From Prevotella falsenii DSM 22864 = JCM 15124 (lineage in GTDB: Bacteria > Bacteroidota > Bacteroidia > Bacteroidales > Bacteroidaceae), in assembly GCF_000613945.1 (NCBI RefSeq), contig NZ_BAJY01000004.1, forward strand, positions 1-64,000: DNA of 64,000 bases, read 5' to 3'. The position numbers and the translations under genes were made by a program. Under the pieces are notes generated by a model. It was not told the origin of the DNA, did not search any database, and saw only the letters and a program-made list of their open reading frames with translations. Positions 16,253 to 25,189 of the stretch are shown here, one piece after another (position 1 is the first letter of the stretch; each line of letters starts with the position of its first letter).

Positions 16253-17773
16253 CTAAAATGGCGGTCTGTCGTCGGGCGGTGGCAGCGGGTCGTCGTTCAT
16301 TTTGCTGCCAATAATTTCGCCGCCGAAATCGCTTGGTATGCCTGCGGGCATAAAACTATCCTCGTCGGGATTGGCAAAACGTGTGTATTCGCCGCGGAAC
16401 GATAGCAGAACGTCGTCGGTTGCGCCTTTACGGTGCTTGGCAATAATGATTTGTGCCTTGCCGTGGAGGTCGTTTCCCTTCTCGTCTTGGAAGATACGGT
16501 AGTATTCCGGGCGGTGTACGAAGAGCACCAAGTCGGCATCTTGCTCGATGGCACCCGACTCGCGCAAGTCGCTCAGCTGCGGTCGCTTACCCTCGATGCC
16601 GTCGCGCTGTTCCACGGTACGGTTGAGCTGAGAGAGTGCCAATACAGGTATGTTGAGCTCTTTTGCCAATCCTTTGAGCGAACGGCTGATGGTAGACACC
16701 TCTTCTTGGCGGCTGCTGAAGCGCATACCGTTGGCATTCATCAGCTGAAGGTAGTCCACCATGAGCACCTTTATATCGTGTTCGCGCACCAAGCGGCGGG
16801 CTTTTGTGCGGAGTTCGAACACCGACAGTCCCGGCGTATCGTCTACATAGATGGGTGCACCCTCCATTTTGCGAAGGTTGTTGTCGAACCGTTCCCAATC
16901 AGAAGGGTCTAACTGACCGCTCAAAATCTTGCTGCCCGAGATGGAACAAACGTTCGAAAGCAAGCGGTTTACCAACTGTACGTTGTTCATTTCGAGCGAG
17001 AAGAAAGCCACAGGCACACGGTTGTCGATGGCAATGTTCTTGGCAAGGCTGAGCGCAAACGAAGTTTTACCCATCGCAGGACGCCCCGCAATGATGACAA
17101 GGTCGGACGGTTGCCAGCCCGCTGTTATCTTATCCAGCTGTGTAAAGCCCGTTGAGATACCCGTCAAGCCGCCACTTTCTTGGTTGTTGGCGGCTTTCAG
17201 CAACAGTTCGTGCGCTTGTTTCACGATGGGGTCTATCTGCGTGTACTCCTGCGCCATGTTCTTTTGCGAAAGCTCGAACAGGTTTCCTTCGGCTCGTTGC
17301 ATCAGTTCGTCCACATCAACAGTCTCGTCGAATGCCGCCGTTTCTATCATCGAAGCAAACTGTATCAGCTGGCGTGCCAAGGATTTCTGCGCCAATATGC
17401 GCCCATGATATTCGATATGCGCCGACGATGCCACGTGCGAACTCAGCTCAACGATGTAGGCAGGACCGCCCACTTCTTCCAATTCGCCACTACGTTTCAG
17501 CTCTTCTGCCACCGTCATAATATCAACCGGCTTCTCGTGAAGGTTCAACGCCTGTATCGCACCATATATTTTCTGGTGTCGAGGGTCGTAAAACGTTTCC
17601 GGACGTATCATTTCCGACACTACCGTGAAGGCATCGCTGTCTATCATCAATGCACCGAGCACAACTTTTTCTATATCCAATGCTTGGGGCTGCAAGTGCC
17701 CAAACGAAGTATCGATAGGCGCGGCAGGGCGTCTATGGGTACTTTTGGTGCTGTTAGTTTTCTTTTCTGGCAT
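16253..17773 (-). CDS. dnaB: replicative DNA helicase
   Basis: Hexameric 5'-3' helicase of the replication fork, 506 aa. The N-terminal primase-interacting domain (about 25-130) and the RecA-like domain (about 190-470) are present with Walker A GRPAMGKTS near residue 227, Walker B V-L-M-V-D-Y-L-Q near 335, the S-Q-L-N-R motif near 380 and the arginine finger region H-R-P-E-Y-Y near 422. No intein interrupts it. The C-terminus carries a Pro/Asp-rich tail. No dnaC or loader gene is nearby. Confidence 0.97.
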   Translation of the reverse strand: MPEKKTNSTKSTHRRPAAPIDTSFGHLQPQALDIEKVVLGALMIDSDAFTVVSEMIRPETFYDPRHQKIYGAIQALNLHEKPVDIMTVAEELKRSGELEEVGGPAYIVELSSHVASSAHIEYHGRILAQKSLARQLIQFASMIETAAFDETVDVDELMQRAEGNLFELSQKNMAQEYTQIDPIVKQAHELLLKAANNQESGGLTGISTGFTQLDKITAGWQPSDLVIIAGRPAMGKTSFALSLAKNIAIDNRVPVAFFSLEMNNVQLVNRLLSNVCSISGSKILSGQLDPSDWERFDNNLRKMEGAPIYVDDTPGLSVFELRTKARRLVREHDIKVLMVDYLQLMNANGMRFSSRQEEVSTISRSLKGLAKELNIPVLALSQLNRTVEQRDGIEGKRPQLSDLRESGAIEQDADLVLFVHRPEYYRIFQDEKGNDLHGKAQIIIAKHRKGATDDVLLSFRGEYTRFANPDEDSFMPAGIPSDFGGEIIGSKMNDDPLPPPDDRPPF

Positions 17774-17906
17774 AACAGCTACAAAATTAATGAAAAATCT
17801 GCAAACTCTCGCAACTTATCCATAATGATTTTTTATCTTTGCAAAAGGTTATGGTTGAATGCCCCCGTCTATTAGCCTTCTGCCATAAAACATAAATGCA
17901 AGAAAA

Positions 17907-18737
17907 ATGATAGTATATCCGAACTGTAAAATAAACTTAGGTTTGAATGTGGTGCGCAAGCGTACTGACGGTTATCACGACCTTGAAACGGTGTTCTACC
18001 CCGTACCGCTCACCGACAAACTCGAAGCTACCGTTGGCAACGGAGCCGACGGCACGTGCTCGCTTTCGCTCAGTGGCAACCCCATAGAGGGGAACGCTGC
18101 CGACAATCTGATAGTGAAGGCGTACAATCTGTTGGCTGCCGACCATCGTTTGCCGCACGTAGACTTCGATTTGGAGAAGCATATACCATCGCAGGCAGGA
18201 CTTGGAGGCGGCTCGTCGGACGCTACTTACACGCTCCGACTGCTCAACGAATTGTGTCGGTTGCACCTCGACACCCCTACCCTGCAACGTTATGCCGCCC
18301 GATTGGGTGCCGACTGTGCCTTTTTCGTTACTGCCGAGCCATCGTTTGCTACGGGAATAGGCGACGTGCTCACGCCAATGACAGACGAATGTGCTCATCT
18401 GAAAGGCTTATACTTATTAATTGTGAAGCCGTCGGTAGCCATTTCCACCGCACAAGCCTTCTCGTTCGTGAAACCACAGCCCCCTATTATAAGATGTAAG
18501 GAGGTGGTAGCGCAACCCGTTGATGAGTGGCTCAGTCGTCTTGGCAACGATTTTGAAGTGTCAATCTTCAACATTCACCCCGAGATACGCAACGTAAAAC
18601 AGCAGCTTTACGGTATGGGGGCAACCTATGCACAGATGTCCGGCAGCGGCAGTGCCTTTTTCGGCATCTTCAACGAAGCCCCTACCCTGCTGCCCGCAGC
18701 CTTTAAAGGAATGTTCACCTACCTCTGCCAATTGTAG
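17907..18737 (+). CDS. ispE: 4-diphosphocytidyl-2-C-methyl-D-erythritol kinase
   Basis: GHMP kinase acting in the MEP isoprenoid pathway, phosphorylating CDP-methylerythritol. It opens I-V-Y-P-N-C-K-I-N-L-G-L-N (substrate Lys), has the ATP loop S-Q-A-G-L-G-G-G-S-S-D-A near residue 92 and the C-terminal M-S-G-S-G-S-A-F-F-G near 250. The length of 276 aa is normal. A candidate -7 element TATCTTTG lies at 17834-17841, about 66 bp upstream. A DXS-like gene for the same pathway occurs at 48281. Confidence 0.95.
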   Translation: MIVYPNCKINLGLNVVRKRTDGYHDLETVFYPVPLTDKLEATVGNGADGTCSLSLSGNPIEGNAADNLIVKAYNLLAADHRLPHVDFDLEKHIPSQAGLGGGSSDATYTLRLLNELCRLHLDTPTLQRYAARLGADCAFFVTAEPSFATGIGDVLTPMTDECAHLKGLYLLIVKPSVAISTAQAFSFVKPQPPIIRCKEVVAQPVDEWLSRLGNDFEVSIFNIHPEIRNVKQQLYGMGATYAQMSGSGSAFFGIFNEAPTLLPAAFKGMFTYLCQL

Positions 18738-18863
18738 AAAGGGTTTGTTTTTGTAACCGATAAGTACGTAAATTCGGCATAAGAAAACAGGTTTAAGCAA
18801 GCAATCTCGCAGGTATTTTTTAGCAAGTTCACTGATGCAATAGTGAGGGCTTTTCTGTTTAGC

Positions 18864-19050
18864 TTTGTAAAGATAATTCTCTTAAAAAATGATATAATCG
18901 CTTTGGCGTTGCGAAACCGTAGGTTTTACAACGCAAAACCTACGGTTTTACCGTGCAAAACAGCCGCTTTTGGAACGCAAAACAATAGGTTTTATAAGGC
19001 ATTGATGCAGAGATAGTTATGCAACAGCTATGCTTGTGAAAAATGTTTAC
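18864..19050 (+). repeat. 22-bp-box intergenic repeat, copy 3
   Basis: Box heptamers CCGTAGG, CCTACGG, CAGCCGC, CAATAGG. Boxes 1 and 2 are exact complements; box 3 has the alternative GC-rich heptamer. It follows ispE. Confidence 0.85.
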
Positions 19051-19297
19051 ACTTTTATAGCCTCCTTTTCGCTTATAAATAACGTGGGATTGGGGTAAGA
19101 TTTTAAGGGCGAAGATGCTTTACTTATTTTTGATTATAGGCACATTAAATCATAATAAATTCTTTCTTTCAGTATCTCAAAAAGTAATATACTGACATAA
19201 TTCTTATTCCGAATTTACATAATAAGTACATAAATAGCTCTAAAGTACTTGATTTATATCATTTAATTGCGTTATTTGAAAATTTTACAAACAATTA

Positions 19298-19329
19298 TTT
19301 GGAGGTTTCATAAATGTTATCTAACTTTG
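19298..19329 (+). promoter_or_regulatory. Bacteroidota sigma promoter of a candidate ncRNA
   Basis: TTTG at 19298-19301, 20 bp, TAACTTTG at 19322-19329. No start codon with a sizeable ORF follows before the terminator at 19538, so it seems to drive a non-coding RNA. Confidence 0.7.
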
Positions 19330-19335
19330 CAATAC

Positions 19336-19561
19336 AAAATAAAAATAGAATAGATTGTTTAGGTTATAAAAATAGTTGTTTAAGTTAAAGAAAAGTATTT
19401 AGGTATCAATAGGATTTTTAAGGTTAAAGATTAGTTGAATAAGGATAACAGATTTGATGCAAGATTTTGGTTCGACGCCGTGAGGCGGCAACCTTAATCA
19501 AGCTCAACTTAAATAGATTTTGATTTTAAATAGTTTGGCACGACTTCGGTCGTGCTTTTTT
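19336..19561 (+). ncRNA. candidate small RNA (~225 nt)
   Basis: Bounded by an exact promoter (19298) and a strong terminator (GCACGAC-TTCG-GTCGTGC then T-run at 19538-19561), with no ORF in between. A hairpin with a GTGA tetraloop (GCC-GTGA-GGC, near 19490) and flanking GGTT/AACC complementarity sit in the 3' half. A segment GGTTAAAGATTAGTTG (near 19430) resembles the short RNA at 26668. The architecture (own promoter and terminator) is like the 6S/Bacteroidales-1 type of RNA, but I cannot assign a family. Confidence 0.55.
19538..19561 (+). terminator. rho-independent terminator of the candidate small RNA
   Basis: A 7-bp GC-rich stem with UUCG tetraloop followed by TTTTTT. Confidence 0.85.
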
Positions 19562-19649
19562 ATTGTATCGCAGTTTCGGGCAAAATACACGATATTCTCG
19601 GCAATAACTCGAAAAAAAACTTAATTCCGCTGATTATCTTTGCGTTTTG

Positions 19650-19681
19650 TTTGTCAGTTTAGAATATTTTTTGTAATTTTG
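19650..19681 (+). promoter_or_regulatory. Bacteroidota sigma promoter for the L28-L33 operon
   Basis: TTTG at 19650-19653, 20-bp spacer, TAATTTTG at 19674-19681, about 53 bp before the rpmB start. Confidence 0.75.
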
Positions 19682-19733
19682 CACCCTGTTTGGAATAGGT
19701 ATCAATTAACGAATTACAAAACTACAGATAGAG

Positions 19734-19997
19734 ATGTCTAAGATTTGTCAAATCACAGGAAAGAAGGCACAGATAGGTTGCAATGTGTCTCACTCAAAGC
19801 ATCGCACAAAGCGCAGTTTTGACGTAAACCTCTTCAGCAAGAAGTTCTACTATGTAGAAGAAGCTTGCTGGATTTCATTGAAGATTAGCGCGGCCGGTCT
19901 TCGTACAATTAATAAATTAGGCTTAGACCGTGCGTTGAAGCAAGCCGTATCCAAAGGTTATGTAGACTGGAAGGATATTAAAGTTATAGGAGACTAA
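19734..19997 (+). CDS. rpmB: 50S ribosomal protein L28
   Basis: An 87-aa ribosomal protein of the large subunit. The sequence [10 protein letters not shown], then [13 protein letters not shown] near residue 20 and W-I-S-L-K-I-S-A-x-G-L-R-T-I near 48 is diagnostic. First gene of a three-gene operon with rpmG (4-bp gap) and a DUF4295 gene. Confidence 0.97.
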   Translation: MSKICQITGKKAQIGCNVSHSKHRTKRSFDVNLFSKKFYYVEEACWISLKISAAGLRTINKLGLDRALKQAVSKGYVDWKDIKVIGD

Positions 19998-20001
19998 TAT
20001 C

Positions 20002-20190
20002 GTGGCAAAGAAAGCTAAAGGAAACAGAGTACAGGTCATTCTCGAATGCACTGAAATGAAGAGCAGTGGTATGCCCGGAACAAGCCGTTATATCACTACA
20101 AAGAATCGTAAGAACACTCCTGAACGTATGGAACTCAAGAAGTACAACCCGATTCTGAAGAAGATGACTCTTCACAAGGAGATTAAGTAA
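20002..20190 (+). CDS. rpmG: 50S ribosomal protein L33
   Basis: 62 aa, starting at GTG ([17 protein letters not shown]). The [14 protein letters not shown] and K-K-Y-N-P segments identify L33. It is the Bacteroidota form, with a single Cys rather than the zinc CxxC pairs of C+ L33. It follows rpmB by 4 bp. Confidence 0.95.
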   Translation: MAKKAKGNRVQVILECTEMKSSGMPGTSRYITTKNRKNTPERMELKKYNPILKKMTLHKEIK

Positions 20191-20226
20191 GCACACGTTT
20201 ATTAAATAGTTAAAGTACATTAGACT

Positions 20227-20385
20227 ATGGCAAAGAAAGCGGTCGCTACCCTCCACGAAGGTTCAACGGATGGTCGCGCATACACAAAAGTTATCAAGAT
20301 GGTAAAGAGCCCCAAGACCGGTGCTTACATCTTCGACGAAAAAATGGTTCCTAACGAAGCCGTTAAAGACTTCTTCAAGAACTAA
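20227..20385 (+). CDS. DUF4295 small basic protein
   Basis: 52 aa, too short for standard ORF cut-offs. It starts M-A-K-K-A-V-A-T-L and contains K-M-V-K-S-P-K-T-G-A-Y-I-F-D-E-K and a terminal V-K-D-F-F-K-N. This Bacteroidota-specific family is always found directly after rpmB and rpmG, as here, and is probably a ribosome-associated protein (inference from context). The terminator at 20412 closes the operon. Confidence 0.9.
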   Translation: MAKKAVATLHEGSTDGRAYTKVIKMVKSPKTGAYIFDEKMVPNEAVKDFFKN

Positions 20386-20411
20386 TTTCTCAAATTTTAA
20401 AGGTTTAACGG

Positions 20412-20441
20412 GGGAATGCAAACTACTTGCATTCCCTTTTT
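20412..20441 (+). terminator. terminator of the rpmB-rpmG-DUF4295 operon
   Basis: A 10-bp perfect stem GGGAATGCAA/TTGCATTCCC, 5-nt loop, then TTTTT. Confidence 0.85.
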
Positions 20442-20599
20442 CGTATGCACTTAACTGCAATTCTGTTTTTTCCTGATTATGCCTTATCAGTTTTATTGTT
20501 GCCCTTTCACACCTCCACAAACAGCCAAGAGAAAAATCAAAATCCCACAAAAATATTGATTGCTCCCTGATGAAATAGTGAGAGCTTCTCTGTTTAACC

Positions 20600-20786
20600 T
20601 TGTAAAGATAATTCCGTTAAAAAGCGGCAACTGCATTTTGACATTGCGAAAGCATAGGTTTTGCGATGCAAAACAGCCGCTTTTACCGTGCAAAACCTAC
20701 GCTTTTGGAACGCCAAACAATAGGTTTTGTAATGCTCTGACGGATAGATGGTTAAGCGATAGTTACGCTTGCGAAAAATATTTACG
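20600..20786 (+). repeat. 22-bp-box intergenic repeat, copy 4
   Basis: Heptamers GCATAGG, CAGCCGC, CCTACGC, CAATAGG. Here box 1 does not pair with box 2 but nearly pairs with box 3, as if a GC-type box had been inserted between them. It abuts the 3' end of the helicase gene, with an inverted copy at 23711 on the other side. Confidence 0.85.
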
Positions 20787-23568
20787 TATTTATTATCTGC
20801 TTTTCTATATGAAGTTTACATTCCAACATGGCTTTCATTGTTTCCAAGGTAACGATGTCGGTTGTAAGAATGCGATGCGGAGTAAGTTCATACTTAGCAA
20901 GAATTTCGTCTTTGAGGTTATCTCGAAACGCCTGTACCTCGTTATTCCTATGGAAATGCCAACCGTCTACCTCGATTGGAAGTATCGGACGCTTCGTAAG
21001 TGAATTATAAATAAGAAGGTCTACATGCGCCAATGGACTTTCGGCAAATGCACGTTGCTGTTCATTCAAAGGCGTCCGGTCTGCTATCAGTTTAGACAAT
21101 GGATAATGACATAGAACAGACAGGTTGCTCTGTTCCAATTCTTTAAGTGCTTCGATTATAATATCATAGACAAGATTTTCGGATAAATACTCCGAAACAG
21201 GCGGGTTGTTTCTCTGATATTCTAAACGTTCTGCCGTGTATTGCTTATAGAGCAAGTCGAAAACAGAACGCAAACTGCTCTTCTCTACTTCAAAGTTGTT
21301 ATGCCGAACGTAGGCTATCAGCTGTGCCAAATTTGTGTCCTGTGCTATCTCGTTACCGGTTGTTACGATGCAAAGATGGCTCTTGGCGCGCGAAATTGCA
21401 ACGTTGAGGAGATGCGCATCATCAGAGAAAGGCGTCGGCGTGTTATCCACCGTACTCATGATAATGGTGTCGCACTCTCGCCCTTGGTATTTATGAACCG
21501 TGCTGGCAATATCTTTATTCAAAGCTTTGTTTATTCTTTCCGCCTGTTCCTTGTACGGTGTGATGATACCTACACTGCCTTTATGTGCATATTCAGGCAT
21601 TATCTCTTTAACAATAACATCTATCTCTCGCTGGTTGAAATGCTTTTTGGCAAGTTTTCCGGTATTATCTCGCTCTACTTCTTCCTTGCCATGATTTCCT
21701 TCTACCGTTTGCATCACTTGCAAAACCTTCTCTTCGCCCGAGTCTTTGGTCATTGCTATAAGTTCGCCATCATAGAATTTCCGATTGCAAAACTCTATAA
21801 TCTTGGGGTGGCAGCGGTAGTGTTCCCGCAAGAGCGTGGTAGGAGCATCTTTGAAAACTTCCGTACACGACTGCAAGAAATTATGCGTTATGCCATTATA
21901 ACAATCGTCTACAGCGTATAACGATTGAATAACATTAAGTGCTTTCTCCTCTTCTTGAGATACCACATTGGGCAATTGCTTGTCATCGCCCACAATAACA
22001 ATATTCATAGCACACGACAATGCCAGCACTCCGGTCTTGATGTCTACTTGCGATGCCTCGTCCATAATGACATAATCAAAGACCATATTCTTGTCTATGC
22101 AGTTGTTTGCTGAATACGCTGTGCTTAGAACAACAGGATATTCTGCCAAAAATGATTTTGTTCTTGTTTTAATATCCATAGCATCAAAGGTTTCTCTTGC
22201 AGTGTTTAAATATTTTCGAGCAATCTTACTCTTCAATATTTGGAGAGACGTTTCCGTAAGTTCCTTGGTGCTTTGTTTCATGTCTGTTGTCTCCAAATGC
22301 GTGCTAATGTCTTCCAGCTTCTGCTCTATTTCCGACAAACGCACATTGTAAAAAACACTTTCCAAACATTCAATAACCTGCGAAAGGTTACCTTTAAGGA
22401 AAGAAAAGGTAGGCAATCCAAGAGTAAACGACCACTTTAAACGAAACCATAAGTTGGGCTTTTGCCCGCGTTCTGCCATTATCTGACATAGATTTAATAG
22501 CATCATCAGCTTGTCAGAGTGCTTGTTTTTCAACCATTCACAGTCCTTTTGGGTTGCTCCTTCAAGCATATCTATGTGCTGTTTCTCCGTTATTAAGGCA
22601 TCTTGTTCCGCTTTTAGTTCTGCCGAATTTGTTTGTCCTTCAAACCCCATAGATACAGCATTGAGCGATTTCTCAACTTGTTCCCTTGCACTGTTTTCCT
22701 CTATTACCCAATCCGCCATACCATCGGGATAATGTATATTCTGCTGTTCGACGAATGCCGCTTTATTTTCCGAATTGCCCAACTTGGCAACAAGAAATCC
22801 CAAGTCTTCACGTTCAAGTTTCTCTGCTACATTTTCCACGGCAGAATTATTGTTGGAAACAACAAGCACAGTTTTATTCGACATCAACAAATTGGCTATG
22901 ATATTAAGAATAGTCTGTGTCTTTCCTGTTCCCGGAGGACCTTGTATAATGCTTACCTGATGCGTTAAGGCTGCCTCTACTGCTGCTTTCTGACTGGCAT
23001 TACAGCCAAAAGGATAATATATATAGTTAGGTTGGCGATAGGTTCGCAGTTTTGTTTCATCACCAAGATATTGTGCCAAAGGTACATTATCTCTATTTAA
23101 ATCTATTAAGTCATAACGTTTGGAAAGAATGTTTTCTCCTGTATTCTTTTCTACCAATCCCGTTTCGTCGGCAAGTTTTCGTAGATAATCCCATGTCGAA
23201 CCTCCGGTTTTGTCTATCGGCGTGCGGGTGATATACACGTTTTTTCCTTCAAAACACCGCGAGCTTTCATTTGTATAAGTAACTCTATAAAAGGTGTATC
23301 GGCCATCAGAGAAACGAAGTAGCTCTTCGATATTAGTGATATGCTGATTATCAATATAGAGTCCTTTCTCTTCAATCTCAATCGTTTCCGGATTTGTAAG
23401 ATAAAGCAAACGGGCAAGATTGTATTTATAGGGGCGAGGAGAAGATTGGAAAGACACCAACCAATAGCCTTTACGATTCTTTTCAATAGATGTAACTTGC
23501 TCGGTTTTAAACTTGTCTTTATATTCTTTCTCACTCAAGTCTACTATCATATACTTCTTTCCGTCCAT
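20782..23568 (-). CDS. SF1 (UPF1-like) helicase with C-terminal nuclease-like domain
   Basis: 928 aa. An uncharacterised ~170-residue N-terminus precedes a UPF1/Dna2-like helicase core: Walker A QGPPGTGKTQT near residue 208, Walker B V-I-M-D-E-A-S near 505, motif III G-D-D-K-Q-L-P, motif IV R-E-H-Y-R-C-H-P near 585, motif V V-H-K-Y-Q-G-R-E and motif VI N-V-A-I-S-R-A-K near 730. A ~200-aa insertion lies between motifs I and II. The C-terminal ~130 residues (H-V-D-L-L-I-Y-N then L-P-I-E-V-D-G-W-H-F) resemble DUF2726/PD-(D/E)xK folds with a D...E-x-D-G pattern. It could act in DNA repair, RNA metabolism or phage defence. It stands alone, flanked by inverted intergenic repeats. Confidence 0.85.
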   Translation of the reverse strand: MDGKKYMIVDLSEKEYKDKFKTEQVTSIEKNRKGYWLVSFQSSPRPYKYNLARLLYLTNPETIEIEEKGLYIDNQHITNIEELLRFSDGRYTFYRVTYTNESSRCFEGKNVYITRTPIDKTGGSTWDYLRKLADETGLVEKNTGENILSKRYDLIDLNRDNVPLAQYLGDETKLRTYRQPNYIYYPFGCNASQKAAVEAALTHQVSIIQGPPGTGKTQTILNIIANLLMSNKTVLVVSNNNSAVENVAEKLEREDLGFLVAKLGNSENKAAFVEQQNIHYPDGMADWVIEENSAREQVEKSLNAVSMGFEGQTNSAELKAEQDALITEKQHIDMLEGATQKDCEWLKNKHSDKLMMLLNLCQIMAERGQKPNLWFRLKWSFTLGLPTFSFLKGNLSQVIECLESVFYNVRLSEIEQKLEDISTHLETTDMKQSTKELTETSLQILKSKIARKYLNTARETFDAMDIKTRTKSFLAEYPVVLSTAYSANNCIDKNMVFDYVIMDEASQVDIKTGVLALSCAMNIVIVGDDKQLPNVVSQEEEKALNVIQSLYAVDDCYNGITHNFLQSCTEVFKDAPTTLLREHYRCHPKIIEFCNRKFYDGELIAMTKDSGEEKVLQVMQTVEGNHGKEEVERDNTGKLAKKHFNQREIDVIVKEIMPEYAHKGSVGIITPYKEQAERINKALNKDIASTVHKYQGRECDTIIMSTVDNTPTPFSDDAHLLNVAISRAKSHLCIVTTGNEIAQDTNLAQLIAYVRHNNFEVEKSSLRSVFDLLYKQYTAERLEYQRNNPPVSEYLSENLVYDIIIEALKELEQSNLSVLCHYPLSKLIADRTPLNEQQRAFAESPLAHVDLLIYNSLTKRPILPIEVDGWHFHRNNEVQAFRDNLKDEILAKYELTPHRILTTDIVTLETMKAMLECKLHIEKQIINT

Positions 23569-23710
23569 GGCTTATACGTGTTATTATAAATTATTCGCAT
23601 CGATTTGACACTACAAAAATAATCAATATTTAATAAAGAACCGTCTTTTTAACGTGAATTCGATATAAGAATTACGCAGGTACATTATTTATTAAGATAC
23701 TGATAAAGGC

Positions 23711-23896
23711 GTAAATATTTTTCGCAAGTGTAGCTATTGCTTAACCATCTATTCGTCAGCGCATTACAAAACCTATTGTTTTACATTCCAAAACCGTAGG
23801 TTTTGCACGGTAAAAGCGTAGGTTTTACGTTGCAAAACAGCCGTTTTCGCAACGTCAAAACGCAATTGCCGCTTTTTAAGAGAATTATCTTTACAA
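23711..23896 (-). repeat. 22-bp-box intergenic repeat, copy 5
   Basis: In element orientation the heptamers are ACGGCTG-like (box 1), CCTACGC, CCTACGG and CAATAGG. Boxes 1 and 2 are not complementary, as in copy 4 on the opposite side of the helicase gene. The remainder of the 23569-24067 spacer shows nothing else. Confidence 0.85.
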
Positions 23897-24067
23897 GATT
23901 GAACAGAAAGTTTCTCACTGCTCTATCAGGGAATTTGCTTCAAAAAACATCTGCGAGATTACTTGCTTAACTGCTTTCTTATGCCGGACTCACGCTCTTT
24001 TTGTGTAAGAAATGAGTTATTCCAAAAGAAAAACAACAAGGATAAAAGAAGTAAAGATACAATAAAA

Positions 24068-24101
24068 CGATAACCCGAAGACGCATATCTTCGGGTTATC
24101 G
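24068..24101 (-). terminator. terminator downstream of smpB
   Basis: A 14-bp perfect stem CGATAACCCGAAGA/TCTTCGGGTTATCG; on the minus strand it is followed by TTTTATT. Between it and the smpB stop lies a perfect 18-bp palindrome, CTTTCAGTGCACTGAAAG (24119-24136). Confidence 0.8.
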
Positions 24102-24167
24102 CTTTATGTTTTACAGGACTTTCAGTGCACTGAAAGCCCCAAATACAATGTATTTTGCCTTGGGAAA

Positions 24168-24647
24168 TCAATACCGCTTCAGTGCTCTGTCCATTTCGCG
24201 ACGGTCTTCCTTCTCCTTCAATGTCTGTCGTTTGTCGTATTCCTTCTTACCGCGGCACAGCGCAATGTCTACCTTTGCCCTGCCATGTTGGTCGATAAAC
24301 ACAAGTGTGGGCACGATGGTGTAGCCCGGCGAGTTCGCGTCTTCTTCCAATCGGCGTATCTCGCGCTTATTCAGCAGCAGCTTGCGCTTGCGGCGTGCTT
24401 CGTGATTGGCAAACGAACCGTAGAAGTAAGGCGATATATTCATACCTTCCAACCACATTTCGCCCTTGTTGATGAAGCAGAACGAATCTACCAACGAAGC
24501 TTTGCCTGCACGGATTGACTTTATTTCGGTGCCCGTAAGCACGATGCCTGCCGTGTAGGTGTCTATAAAATAATATTCGAAAGAAGCCTTCTTGTTGCGT
24601 ATCTGCACCGGCGACTTCTTGCGTATTTCTTGTTCTTCCTTATTCAT
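24168..24647 (-). CDS. smpB: SsrA-binding protein
   Basis: Binds tmRNA and brings it to stalled ribosomes for trans-translation. 159 aa with the SmpB OB-fold signatures: R-N-K-K-A-S-F-E-Y near residue 17, the [19 protein letters not shown] stretch near 39, and [12 protein letters not shown] near 130, with a basic C-terminal tail. Its start overlaps the end of the DMP19-like gene by 8 bp. Confidence 0.97.
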   Translation of the reverse strand: MNKEEQEIRKKSPVQIRNKKASFEYYFIDTYTAGIVLTGTEIKSIRAGKASLVDSFCFINKGEMWLEGMNISPYFYGSFANHEARRKRKLLLNKREIRRLEEDANSPGYTIVPTLVFIDQHGRAKVDIALCRGKKEYDKRQTLKEKEDRREMDRALKRY

Positions 24648-25149
24648 TTTCTATCACAACAAAATCGTTGATGTGGTCGTCGATGTATGCAGCCACCATC
24701 TTCGTCCACTCTTCTTCGTTCACTATGAAGTCGTCGTCGGCATCGTCGAACTCCGGCATCTGCTCGTAGAGTGCCATAAAGTCGTCGTCCGACAGGTCTT
24801 TTTCTATCTGCTCACGATACTTATCGTATGCCTTTTGGGTGCGGCGGAGGTGCGAATACAGTTCGGTAAGCCCCCAATTGCGCATCGCAACCTTAAAGGG
24901 ATTCTTGAAAATGAACGCACCGTAGCCGTTGTGAATGAGCTGTACGTAACCTCCGTCCATCACTTCTTCGTGCAAATAGCCCCACCCCAACAGCGTAATC
25001 TGGTCGGGTGTAAGTTCTTGCATATTATCTTGTGTAAGCCTTCCTCCTATGGCGGTGCTTATGGCATCGATGAATGCCTGCACGAAAGCGTCTTCGCCTT
25101 CAGCCGCTGCCGCACGGAGTGCTGCGTCTTTTATCTTTACTTCTATCAT
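24640..25149 (-). CDS. DMP19-like (DUF4375) acidic protein
   Basis: 169 aa, strongly acidic (runs of D/E from about residue 120). The [21 protein letters not shown] core near 53-73 matches the DMP19/DUF4375 family. The Neisseria member is a DNA mimic that titrates a transcription factor; whether this one is a mimic is inference, supported by its acidity. It overlaps smpB by 8 bp and follows the Rep initiator gene by 40 bp, so the three are probably co-transcribed. Confidence 0.75.
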   Translation of the reverse strand: MIEVKIKDAALRAAAAEGEDAFVQAFIDAISTAIGGRLTQDNMQELTPDQITLLGWGYLHEEVMDGGYVQLIHNGYGAFIFKNPFKVAMRNWGLTELYSHLRRTQKAYDKYREQIEKDLSDDDFMALYEQMPEFDDADDDFIVNEEEWTKMVAAYIDDHINDFVVIENE

Positions 25150-25189
25150 TGTTCTTTCTTTTTCCTGTTACATTTCCGCTTCAACGCCC

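Noticed and set aside
18864-19050. Box repeats as a CRISPR array (regular 15-bp units and 7-bp linkers)
   Set aside because: Units are in both orientations, only four per locus, linkers are conserved rather than unique, and no cas genes are present.
24119-24136. Perfect 18-bp palindrome CTTTCAGTGCACTGAAAG as an operator
   Set aside because: It lies between smpB's stop codon and its terminator with no promoter nearby; more likely part of the 3' mRNA structure.
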